From positions 953,146-1,017,145 of the forward strand of contig NZ_JAGSOJ010000001.1 of NCBI RefSeq assembly GCF_023684385.1: a stretch of 64,000 nucleotides of DNA, in the 5' to 3' direction. Each line of letters begins with the position of its first letter. The first letter of the stretch is position 1. This stretch comes from Oceanirhabdus seepicola (lineage in GTDB: Bacteria > Bacillota > Clostridia > Clostridiales > Clostridiaceae). Made by a program: the position numbers and the translations under genes. Below are positions 7,387 through 17,100 of this stretch, piece by piece. Below the pieces are notes generated by a model. It worked only from the letters and a program-made list of their open reading frames with translations, made no database searches and was not told where the DNA came from.

Positions 7387-8034
7387 TTACTTTGTATTCT
7401 CTTCAATCCATTTATATAATTCATCACTTTCGAAAATTTTCGTGCATGCTTCATGTCCCATATCAGGAATAATTACTAACTCTACTTTGCCACCTACTTC
7501 CTTAAGTGCATCTGCTATTTCCAAACTTTCTTTAACATTAATTGCCGTATCAAGTTCTCCATGAACAATATAAGAAGGAATATGACTTATTAGATTGGCA
7601 TATTTAGGCAACATCGCTCCCCCTGCCACTGAAACAATACTTGAAAATAATTCCGGTCTTTGCATAGCAAAATTCCATGCTCCATAGGCACCTAAACTAA
7701 TACCCACTAAACATATTTTACTTATATCCGCATTGTATTTACTCTTTATATCTTTTAATAAAAGCTCAATATCATTAATGTGTGTACCCCAAAAATTATT
7801 AGAGTGACACTGAGGAGAAACAATAATAAATGGTATATTTATCTCTTTTGCATATCTATGTATCCCATATTTCTTTACAAGATTGATGTCATTTCCTCTC
7901 TCCCCTATACCATGTAAGAATAGTATCACTGGAAATGATTCATCTTTTTTTTCATCATAGTTATCTGGCAAGTTTACTATATAATTAAGAACATTTCTTT
8001 TTTCAACATATGACATATCAGTAACTTCTATCAT
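7387..8034 (-). CDS. alpha/beta-hydrolase (esterase/PHB-depolymerase-like)
   Basis: 215 residues. The oxyanion region FLHGIGERG (39-47) and the nucleophile elbow GISLG with S113 are clear; D162 (GELD) and H194 (MGHEA) complete a plausible catalytic triad. The layout matches cytoplasmic carboxylesterase/phospholipase-type hydrolases; there is no signal peptide. The ATG at 8034 is preferred because AAAGGTGG lies eight bases upstream; the GTG at 8046 overlaps that site. Substrate unknown. Confidence 0.85.
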   Translation of the reverse strand: MIEVTDMSYVEKRNVLNYIVNLPDNYDEKKDESFPVILFLHGIGERGNDINLVKKYGIHRYAKEINIPFIIVSPQCHSNNFWGTHINDIELLLKDIKSKYNADISKICLVGISLGAYGAWNFAMQRPELFSSIVSVAGGAMLPKYANLISHIPSYIVHGELDTAINVKESLEIADALKEVGGKVELVIIPDMGHEACTKIFESDELYKWIEENTK

Positions 8035-8170
8035 AATTTGCACCACCTTTTTATTTCATTTACCCTAATTCTATATATTTCAATTTTTATTTAATAATTC
8101 CTTTAAATTCTTCTTTAATGGATCTATATGATATAATGTATTTGCTTTTGATAATCTTATTGAACTAAAA

Positions 8171-8227
8171 TAATGAGTAACAATAGGACAACTTTTTAAC
8201 TTAAAGTTGTCCTATTGTTACTCATTA
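8171..8227. terminator. 25-bp perfect hairpin
   Basis: Arms 8171-8195 and 8203-8227 are perfectly complementary with a 7-nt loop. It lies 15 bp after the stop of the Nudix gene on the minus strand and is followed in that direction by TTTTAG, so it can act as its terminator. The stem is much longer than most terminators here, and could alternatively be a palindromic repeat element. Confidence 0.65.
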
Positions 8228-8241
8228 TAAGAAAATGTGAA

Positions 8242-8823
8242 TTAATAAAATTCTCTATTGTTGTTAATTTCTTTAGCCCTATGAATTAGCTTGTTATATA
8301 AATAAACATCCTTAGCATCAAAGTAGTCTTCAGTAAACTTATCCAAAGAAAACCAATCTACATCACTATTTTCATCTTCCTTTACTGTGAGTACTTCTTT
8401 TTCACTTGCTATAAGAATATATGCTACCGAAAGATGTTGATGTCCACTAACATACTTATTTCTTCTCACATGCCCATATACAGGTAAAATATCAATAGAC
8501 ACAATATTTTTTGTAAGAGGTATTACAGCATTAATACCTGTTTCTTCTTTTGCCTCTTTAATTGCAACTTTTAAAAAGTCTGAATCTCCATCAACATGTC
8601 CACCAGTCCAAGCCCAAGTATTTCGTATATTGTGGTGAACCATTAGCACTTTATCCATTTCATTGTTCATTATAAATCCTGAACTTGTAATATGTGCGAA
8701 TTCATTTTTTCTTAATAAAATGTTATGTGGAAATGTCTCTATATAATCAAGAATTATCTTTTTATCTTGTCTTTCTTGTTCGTTGGCAGGAATATATTCC
8801 ATAATCTGATTTATATAATCCAT
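8242..8823 (-). CDS. Nudix hydrolase
   Basis: 193 residues. Nudix box at about 75-97: GGHVDGDSDF...KEAKEETGI. The first conserved Glu of GX5E is replaced by the Ser/Asp pair typical of the GGHxDGD Nudix subgroup, while the metal-binding EAKEE is intact. The flanking GHQHLSVAYILIAS strand fits that subgroup. It is preceded by AGGAGGACATC and lies 10 bp after the hypothetical lipoprotein-like gene at 8834, so both are probably co-transcribed. Nucleotide-sugar or nucleotide substrate is possible but unproven. Confidence 0.8.
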   Translation of the reverse strand: MDYINQIMEYIPANEQERQDKKIILDYIETFPHNILLRKNEFAHITSSGFIMNNEMDKVLMVHHNIRNTWAWTGGHVDGDSDFLKVAIKEAKEETGINAVIPLTKNIVSIDILPVYGHVRRNKYVSGHQHLSVAYILIASEKEVLTVKEDENSDVDWFSLDKFTEDYFDAKDVYLYNKLIHRAKEINNNREFY

Positions 8824-8833
8824 TGATGTCCTC

Positions 8834-9325
8834 CTAATATTTATCTACTTCAAAGCTTTCAATTTTTTTTATTTTACTCTTTGGAATACCTAGAAATGAA
8901 TAAGTAATCTTAATTCCTTGAATGAATTCTGTATTACTATTTTTATCAAAATAAATTTCTAAATCTAAATTTGGATTATCAGTTTTAATTGCATAGTTTT
9001 TAATATCTTTATATGAAGCTTTAGGTTTAAATGAAAGTTCTTTAGAAACCGCTCCTGTTGTCTTACTTTCATCAATATAAAATTTATAATGGATATCCTC
9101 ATTTTTTATTCTATTACCATTTTTATCAACAAGCCAACAATTTTTAATTTTACAATTAATAAATCCTTCCTTATGCATGTTAAATCCAAGATAATATTTT
9201 CTATTTACATCATAGTTATCAAATCCAGTTTGAGATACAAAATGGATATCATTAGTATATCTTATAAAGATTATAAACATAGCTATAAGAAAAATACTTA
9301 CACCTATTCTTTTTTTAATTTGCAT
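8834..9325 (-). CDS. hypothetical membrane-anchored extracytoplasmic protein
   Basis: 163 residues: a short basic start (MQIKKR), one hydrophobic segment at about 7-23 acting as an uncleaved anchor or signal, then a polar beta-rich region. No lipobox cysteine and no known catalytic motif was found. Strong Shine-Dalgarno GGGAGGG before the ATG. It ends 10 bp before the Nudix gene and likely shares its transcript. Function unknown. Confidence 0.7.
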   Translation of the reverse strand: MQIKKRIGVSIFLIAMFIIFIRYTNDIHFVSQTGFDNYDVNRKYYLGFNMHKEGFINCKIKNCWLVDKNGNRIKNEDIHYKFYIDESKTTGAVSKELSFKPKASYKDIKNYAIKTDNPNLDLEIYFDKNSNTEFIQGIKITYSFLGIPKSKIKKIESFEVDKY

Positions 9326-9474
9326 TTTCCCTCCCTATACTCTTTTATTATAAATCAATTAATTTCATTACTGATCTTCTTTTTTTAATTACTTCTTCTA
9401 TATATTTCAAAATAATTTCAAAATTTCTCCACAAAGAGTATGCACACAGTATGTTTATAAGTATTTAAGTTTCA

Positions 9475-9633
9475 TCAAAACGGAATCTCATCATACCTCA
9501 TTTTCATTCTCTTAATTTGATCCAATAATGTCTCTCTATCAGCATTACTTAAAACTAATATCTCTAAATCTCGAAGCCCTTCATAGACTTCCTTATTCAC
9601 CTTATCCTCATAACTTAACGCTTGAATTTTCAT
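9475..9633 (-). CDS. small acidic protein in putative SOS gene pair
   Basis: 52 residues starting MKIQALSYEDK, predicted helical and highly charged, with GGGAGGC before the ATG. It begins 14 bp after the stop of the 87-residue gene upstream, so the two form an operon behind the LexA-like box at 9926-9941. No domain recognised. Confidence 0.65.
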   Translation of the reverse strand: MKIQALSYEDKVNKEVYEGLRDLEILVLSNADRETLLDQIKRMKMRYDEIPF

Positions 9634-9647
9634 AAATAATTGCCTCC

Positions 9648-9911
9648 CTATATTTTAAATAAAATCCACTTACAAGTATCAATTTCATATTTTATCTGAA
9701 GTCCTCTCTCGATCCCATTAATTACACTCATGCAATTAAATATATACATCACGTTTCCCGCTAGTTTTTCCATCTCGCTAGTCATTACCTTATGTATTTT
9801 TACAACTTTCTCTTCACAATCTTTAGTAGTAACCCTGAACCTCACTGGATGAGGTATGCCTTCCTTATCAAACCAAGCAACAACTTCTATTGGCATTGCA
9901 ACTACTTTCAT
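9648..9911 (-). CDS. small conserved-looking protein, likely SOS-regulated
   Basis: 87 residues from the ATG at 9911, which has GGAGG at 9921-9925; the longer frame starts before this site. Features: IEVVAWFDKEGIPHPVRFRV near the start and CKWILFKI at the end. I recall similar short proteins near SOS error-prone polymerase genes in Clostridia, but this is memory, not proof. Its promoter has an extended -10 and an overlapping LexA-like palindrome. It is followed by the 52-residue gene. Confidence 0.65.
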   Translation of the reverse strand: MKVVAMPIEVVAWFDKEGIPHPVRFRVTTKDCEEKVVKIHKVMTSEMEKLAGNVMYIFNCMSVINGIERGLQIKYEIDTCKWILFKI

Positions 9912-9925
9912 ATCATTTAACCTCC

Positions 9926-9954
9926 ACAAACACATGTTTGTATATATTATATCA
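9926..9954 (-). promoter_or_regulatory. extended -10 promoter with LexA-like palindrome
   Basis: On the minus strand TGA-TATAAT (9954 down to 9946) is an extended -10. Directly downstream, ACAAACACATGTTTGT (9926-9941) is a near-perfect palindrome of the AAAC-N4-GTTT type, close to Firmicute LexA boxes (GAAC-N4-GTTC). Its position over the transcription start fits repression. It controls the 87/52-residue gene pair. Confidence 0.5.
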
Positions 9955-9993
9955 TACTTTTATTAAGTTTATTCAACTAAACTAAAAAAAAAG

Positions 9994-10012
9994 AAAAAAC
10001 TCGATGTTTTTC
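9994..10012 (-). terminator. rho-independent terminator of the PPEP-like gene
   Basis: On the minus strand GAAAAAC, ATCGA loop, GTTTTTTC is followed by a run of Ts. It lies 41 bp beyond the protease stop codon. Confidence 0.7.
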
Positions 10013-10052
10013 CTTCTTCTTCTTATAAATATTTATATTAATATACCTTTTG

Positions 10053-11039
10053 TTATGCAGATTCTTCCAAATGATTTTTTTGAGATATCTTCTCCGGTAA
10101 TTCTCCCATAAATTTATACGTTAACGGTGCTTTTTCTTTTAATTCTTCATTTGTTTTATCATTTAAGTAATACATTGCAAAAGCTTCAGCAAAATATTCT
10201 TCACAATAACCTCCTCTGTAACCATCATTTGGAAATAACTTTTCACCTTCTACATTCATAATACTGATAAATTCGTTTAGACCCGATATCTTATCAAAAA
10301 CATAATAATCAATTGCATGTGCAGTTTCATGCAATTCTAAGTTTATTGCACCATGTCCATTTTTATAAGAAGGTTCACTGTATCCAATTCTAGCTACAAC
10401 TAGATTACCACCTAGACCAGGAATATCATCCCACGTTTTCCCTGTATTTTCCCATCCTCTTGGAGTAACACCTTTTAAATAAATATATTCATCAACATCT
10501 GTTACATTAGTATTTGTAAGCTTAATTTTTACATTTGCATTGGAAAGTTCTTCAAGTATTCTATGGTCTATTTTTGATAATCTGTTAATCATCTGTTTAG
10601 CCTCAGATTCATCATAATCAGTCTCAGGAAGAACTACTAGCTTGTCCATTATCTTATCATCATTAATATCAATGGATGCTATACTAAATTCCATTTCAAC
10701 TGAGTGTTTTAAGTATACATTTTTTTTAGAATGCATTGTATCATTAATAGTTAATGTATACTTTTCTCCAGCTTGATAACCTTCTGATGGTGAACATACA
10801 ATTATGCTTTTATTATCATCTCCTACAATTATATCTACATAAACACGAAAACCTTCACTATCTAATACATAAATATCATTAAATAATATTTTATCAAAAT
10901 CAATTTCATCATTAAAATGTATTGTCCAATTTTTATATTGATCTACTACTCTATTTCCCGTAATATCTTCTGCCATTACATTACAGTTAAAAAGCAAAAG
11001 GACACAAAACATAGTTATATATACTATTTTTTTCATCAT
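10053..11039 (-). CDS. PPEP-like Pro-Pro endopeptidase with N-terminal Ig-like domain
   Basis: 328 residues. Signal peptide 1-23 (ending VMA), an SbsA-type Ig-like domain at about 25-120, then a zinc metallopeptidase domain of the anthrax lethal-factor/PPEP family at about 130-315. The catalytic core LELHETAHAID places zinc ligands H237 and H241 and catalytic E238; the third ligand is the second Glu of CEEYFAEAF (E281). The blocks EYIYLKGVTPRGW and TGKTWDDIPGLGG match those I know from C. difficile PPEP-1 (Zmp1/CD2830), which cleaves Pro-Pro bonds in surface adhesins. PPEP-1 itself is about 220 residues and lacks the Ig-like domain, so this is an enlarged form. It follows two giant secreted Ig-domain proteins, and PPEP genes commonly neighbour their substrates. 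Start: two adjacent ATGs (11039, 11036) after AAAGGAG. Confidence 0.9.
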   Translation of the reverse strand: MMKKIVYITMFCVLLLFNCNVMAEDITGNRVVDQYKNWTIHFNDEIDFDKILFNDIYVLDSEGFRVYVDIIVGDDNKSIIVCSPSEGYQAGEKYTLTINDTMHSKKNVYLKHSVEMEFSIASIDINDDKIMDKLVVLPETDYDESEAKQMINRLSKIDHRILEELSNANVKIKLTNTNVTDVDEYIYLKGVTPRGWENTGKTWDDIPGLGGNLVVARIGYSEPSYKNGHGAINLELHETAHAIDYYVFDKISGLNEFISIMNVEGEKLFPNDGYRGGYCEEYFAEAFAMYYLNDKTNEELKEKAPLTYKFMGELPEKISQKNHLEESA

Positions 11040-11105
11040 TCACCATACTCCTTTCAAACTAAATATATTCTACTTTCTTCAGCTAAAATCCTTCTAGAAA
11101 TAAAA

Positions 11106-11137
11106 ACTCCAGAACACCCTTTATTATGTTCTGAAGT
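11106..11137 (-). terminator. terminator after the 2638-residue protein gene
   Basis: ACTtCAGAACA and TGTTCTGgAGT pair on the minus strand and are followed by TTTTTATTTC, separating the giant gene from the protease gene. Confidence 0.65.
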
Positions 11138-11154
11138 CTTTATATTAATTTTAT

Positions 11155-14100
11155 TTATTTATTTATTATTGTAAACTTAATCCAATTTGATTTATTTAAC
11201 TCTTCTCCACTTTCAGAGATCAATCCATTTACAATTAAGTAATATGTTTTTCCTTTCTGATACTCATATTTTGGAGTTATCTTTATTGTTTTATTATTTA
11301 CTACTGTGCTAAGTACCTCTACCTCATTGCAATTTTCATCATATACCTTTATACCATTGCTTTCAGAGCTAATCAAATCAATTATTTCATCCAACTCTAT
11401 AACCCATTCCTTATTCTCTAAAACATCTTTATACTCTTTCATTTTAGTTTCCATATTAAGACTTACATTTCCTATATTGAATTTGTAAGTAATTTTTTTG
11501 CTAATTGGTTCTCCTAAAACAGAAAGAAGTTTATTTGTAACATATAATTTATAGGATGCTCCTAAAGTATAATTTTTTACTGGTGAAACAGTTACTTCAT
11601 TTTTTATAGGGTTATATTTTAATACTGCTTCTACTTTGTTACCTGATGAATCTTCCACATATATACTCTCTTTTGTCATTGTGGAAATATCTATTGGTCT
11701 ATTGAATTTAACTTTTATTTCTTTATCTTGCATAAAAGTCTTTGGAGTACTGAAATTAATAAAGTCAAATTCCCCTTTATCTAATTTAATTATTGTGAAA
11801 GTACTAAATTTAGTTATTCTAAATTTAATTCCTAATTCCCCTTCTTTGTACTCTACAACTTCTCCTTTAGTTACTACTTTTTCTCCATCACTATGCTCAA
11901 TAAATACTGCTAAATTCTTTAAAAACTCTTTTCTGGCTTTTGATTCTTTCGGTATTGATACATCCTGTAAAGGAAGAATAATATCTACTGCTTTCGAATC
12001 CATATTTGTTTCTATAGTCATCGGTCTTCCTACTACTGAAACCGAAGTATCCTGTATGGCTTCTTTTACTATTTCCTCTTTTTTTGCTCTTTTGATAATT
12101 TCTTTTTTACCTTGAGTTTTTTTAATTGGAACTAGTTTAAAGAACAAGTCTTTCTTCATTTCTTTATCTAAACTTTGTATTGATTCTTTTGGTATATTTA
12201 TTCTTGCATTTTCAGTGTCTATTTCCAAGCTAATGTTTCCTTTTGCTAATGTACTTATTGACCCTTTTGGGATATTTATCCTTGCTTCTACTACTTTATC
12301 CTTTTTATCTGGTAAGACTATTCTTGCTGTATCTTTGCCTTCTTCTTTTAGCTTTTCTGATGTTGCTTTGGCTTGTTCTACCTTATATACAACCTTATCT
12401 TTTTTATCCCCATTTTTTTCTGTTGTTCTTACTATATCTATCTCTGAAACAAGATTTTCTTTTCCATCTGTTACAGTAATATTAATTTTTTCTTTAGTTA
12501 CTTCATCATTTGTATCTTCTTTTGGATTATATCCTGGATGCTCTCTTCCACTATCTCCAGTATCAGTATCTCCTGTATTTTTGTCTCCCTCATTATTATC
12601 TCCATCATTATCTTCTCCGTCCTTATCCTCTTCATCTGGATCTGATGGATAAACATCGACAAACTCAGAAGTCATAGTGATATACTTATCAAATGAGTAA
12701 CCTTTTACTTTCTCACCATTCTCTCCTACATAATCACTTAATACTTCATAAGATACTTTTACAACAACATCACCATTGTTTTTAATTTTTAAAACTCCGT
12801 TATCATCAATACTTGCAAGTGTTTTCCCTTCAAGTATTTCATATTTAACCTTATTTTTATCAATACCAACATAATCATCAGACGATGCAGCTGCAACAGA
12901 TTCTAGATTTTCAGGAATCCCCTGAACATCAATTTTATAACTACTTCCCATTTTAACAATGTTTTCTGAAATTACCTCTTCGTCATAACCAATTACTTCA
13001 TCAGTTGTCATTGGAACATCTACTTCTTGTCCTGTGAATATATTTGTCATTTTTTTCATGGTTACTTCGTAAATAGGTTTCTTTATTGTTCTTGTACTGT
13101 TAGGAATATCTGTTGATATTACAACGTCTTTGATTGGCGCAATATTTCTAATAACTTCTGTCTTATTCTTAGTAATATTTCCAAAATCATCACTCGACTC
13201 AATTAAGAGCACTGTTTTAACATTTTCCTTATCAACAGGAACATTTCCTTCATAAATCCCTTTCTCATCAACAGGGATTGTTACTCCATTTACTTTTATT
13301 TTAGCTCCAACTTCTGTTCTTCCACTTACTACTACACTGTTCATATCACTAGAAATATATTCATTGTTTTGAGGACTGTTTATTAAGAGTTCTGGTCCTC
13401 TAGTATCAATATAAAACTTTAAGGATTCGTGTGACACATCACCATTTTCAGTTCTAGCTATTACATCCAGATAATGAACACCTTCAGTTAATTTATCCAT
13501 TTGCAAATCAACTTTTTTAGATAAATCTGTTGTATTCTGCAGTTCTACTTTATCCAATAAAATCTTAATAGTAGCATTCTGATCTGTTTTTATAGTCAAA
13601 AGTGGAGATTTTTTATTTGCCCCTTTTACAGCAATATCTTCAGTGGTTGCTTCACCATCAGCATTAATCCCATAAGAAGTTTCTGTTCTAGTATAAGTAT
13701 TCTCATCACCAAAATCTATATTTATGGATGCTGGGTTCGGCTTTGGTAAATATATTTTCTCACTATAAGTTGTTTCACCAATAATTGTTGAAGTATCATC
13801 AATTTTCTTAACTGGAGTTATTCCAACTATATAATCTTTGCCTGACTCTAATCCTGCAACTGTTGATTCTTCTGGATTTTCAGGATTGAAAGTTTCATAA
13901 ACTCCACCAATTACAGCTTTTTTAATATTTCCTTCTACTGAAGCTGATCCAAAACTATTCATTAACTCTTTATTTTCATCAAATACTTCAATATAGTATT
14001 CATCTACAGTTTCACTGTTCTCCCAAGAAACATCTAATAATCCATTTCCGATTGTACTTGCCTTAACATTAGTCACTTTTTCTGGTGAATGAGGATTAAT

Positions 14101-17100
14101 ATATTCAATAGAATTTTTAGAGTATGCATATCTATGACATAATCCTTCTGTTTCTAAAATAATTTTGATACGATAGTTTCCACTTGGAGTTCCTTTTGGA
14201 ATATCAATAGTGTAAGAATCAGGTCCTCCTTCTTCAACGTTATAGAATCCTAAAAGTACGCCCATGTCGTTTTCAAGTTCATCATCTTCGTTTACAATCT
14301 TGCTATCATCAACTAAGTAGAAACCGAAAACAGTTCTATCAGTCTTTTTATTTTCATCTGCAGTGTATCTATAATTACTTCCTTCCCAAGAAACATCTAA
14401 TTTCTGTGTTGAAAGTGAGTTTTCCTTTATTTCAACTGAGTCTTTCTCCAATTTCGGCATTCTTTCGATTTCATAAATACTGCTAAGTTCATTATCAATA
14501 GCTACAGTTGAATATAAATAATATTTACCATTATTCTCGAATGGGAAAAGCATTGTATTATAAGTTTTATTATTTATTTCCCTTTCATTGAATAATACGC
14601 TGATATCTCCTTCTGGCAGTTGGATTATATTATCATCCTCATCAGTAATGTAAAATACCTCTGCGTCTTGTATGTTTTCTTTTGAAACAAATTCAGCCAC
14701 TATATCTGAACCGTAAGAACTATTACTATCTTGTACATCTATAATGCTAGCATCTAAAATATTTTGGTTTGTTAGTTCTTTATTTGAACTCACAAAGAAC
14801 TTAGCTCCTGATAATCCAGCTTCAAACCCTTTAATTATTCTGATGTTTTTATTATTATATTTTGTATCCATATGCTTAAGTGAAGTATCTTTTTCACCTA
14901 TCACTTCTTTACCATCAAAAGTAGTTCCAGTTAGCTTATAAACGTCAATTTCCAATTCATCATCGTGCATAAAAGCAAGCACTGTATTTTCCTTAGTATC
15001 CATAGTTACTTCATAGATATATTCATTTTTTATTTCATCACTTATAGTATCTGTATAAGTAATATAATTAGAAAGTTCTACATCTGAAACAACAACAAAT
15101 TCAACCTCTTCTTCACTTGAGTCAAATCCTATAAATGTCTCGTAATTTTTATCGTTATAAACATGATTTACAGAACTTAGAGAATATGGAGTATCTCCAA
15201 TTATATCTGAAACCTTCCCATCTTCCTCGTGCTGTTCTCCTGTTTTAGCATATAAAGAGATATTTGGTTCTTCTTCTCCTTCATACTCAAAAACTAGTTT
15301 TGTATTACTTTTAACGTATCCTTTAACATCATAAACATACTTGTCTTCTAAACTTAACTCGTTATGATGATAATTACCTTCTGTTATTGTTAAAGCAGTT
15401 TTTGTACCAATATAATCACTATCCACTGGTACAGGTGAAAATACGTTATTATACTTATTAAAAGATGTTACAGACTTAATTTTTTTAAGAGAATTATTAT
15501 TAATTTTATTCTCTTGTTTTTCAACATTTGTACCGATCAAATAATCAACTTTCTCACCATTATCATCGAATGTAGTTCCTTGATACAAACCACCCTTCGG
15601 TTTGATTAGGTCCTCTCCGTTATTAAAAGGTGTTGGTGCTAAAAGATTATTGTACTGTTCTGCTTGTCCAATATCAAATTTAAGCTTCCCTCTCCACCAA
15701 TAAGTTGCACCAATGTCTACAGTTTTAAAGAGCAGGTTAATTCCCATAGCACCCCAAATCTTCTTGCTACTTACTCCAAAAGATACTCTTCCAATATTCT
15801 TTCCACCAACAATAGGAACGCTTCCTGGAATTTTTACCGTTAATCTACTAGAACCCTCAAAGAATATATCTGATATAGTTAATTTGGCTTCTCCAATTAA
15901 TACATCTTCAATATTTATAGTACCCTTTGCTCTTAACCTGAAAAGTTCTGGTCCTCCTGTAATCCAAGTTAATCTCACACCTACATCTCTAAAAATATCA
16001 AGTTTCTTTATAGCTGCCCTTTCAGCACCTATTTCCAAGTACCTTTTTGTAAATTCTCCTGTAAATTCACCATCTAAAGTTTTTACAACATTAAGGTCCA
16101 TTAAAACAACTACTGTAAATATTGCCTCTGGATTATCATAATAGGGATTAGTAAGTTCTACTAGATTACGAACACCACCACCAAGTTTTGTAATATACGC
16201 AGCACCTGCAAATATTGGAATACCTGGTTTTCCTCCTCCTGCTATAATACAATCACTTAGATACCAAGTATCATTTCTTTTTTCTTTTATCATCTTGAAT
16301 TCTATATCACATTTTACAACCTGTACTTGAGCTCCACCTACTATTCCAAACTCACCATTATAAGTATCAACTCTTACATTAAGATTCATTTCTTTAATTA
16401 TACCAATAGGTTCTGGTGCAGCTTCTGCATTTACAACTATACCTTCGTATCCTTTTGTTGAGAAGAAAACATCTTCAGCATTTACTACAACATTACCTGG
16501 GAGCATTGTTAAATCAACTGTGGCATCAAAGGTCAGCATATCAAGTTCATCATCTTGAACTACCCTTACTCCTCCAATTTGTACAGGTAATCCGTCCATG
16601 GCTTTGTTTAAAACTGCTCCCACTCCATCAAGATTGAATTGTACTGGTGAAATGCCCTCTTCTATATCCCATAGGGCATATTTATTATTATCTGCAAATT
16701 GAACTGAGAACATATCCATCCAGAAATCAAAACCATCACCTGAATTAATTCCAAGTATTCCTAATCCTGTAACAGATATTCCACCAACATCAGTTAATAT
16801 TAAATCATCTGAACTCAGAATATTACCTTTAATTAAATCTACAGTTTGTTTTGCTTTAACAGCATGATCCATTGCTTCTCCAACATAACTGAAATCAAAC
16901 TCCGCATCAGATAAAACTCCTGGTATTGATGTCCCTCCTGGAATTAATTCAAAGCTTTCAGGAATAGTTGTAGTTTTAGTTAATGCTTCTTTTAAAGTAT
17001 CAGTCATACCATCATTTTCCCCTGAGAAATATTGAATAGAAGTTCTATTTTTCTCAACTAACGGTGGAAGATACTGTATAGTTATAGGAATTGCAGAAGT

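Noticed and set aside
12215..12652. 145-codon + strand frame inside the 2638-residue gene
   Set aside because: It is the antisense of the acidic linker and Ig region; its low-complexity Ser/Pro/Leu composition is a by-product of the Asp/Glu-rich codons opposite.
15713..16141. 142-codon + strand frame inside the giant gene
   Set aside because: No ribosome site, no recognisable domain, fully contained in a clearly coding frame on the other strand.
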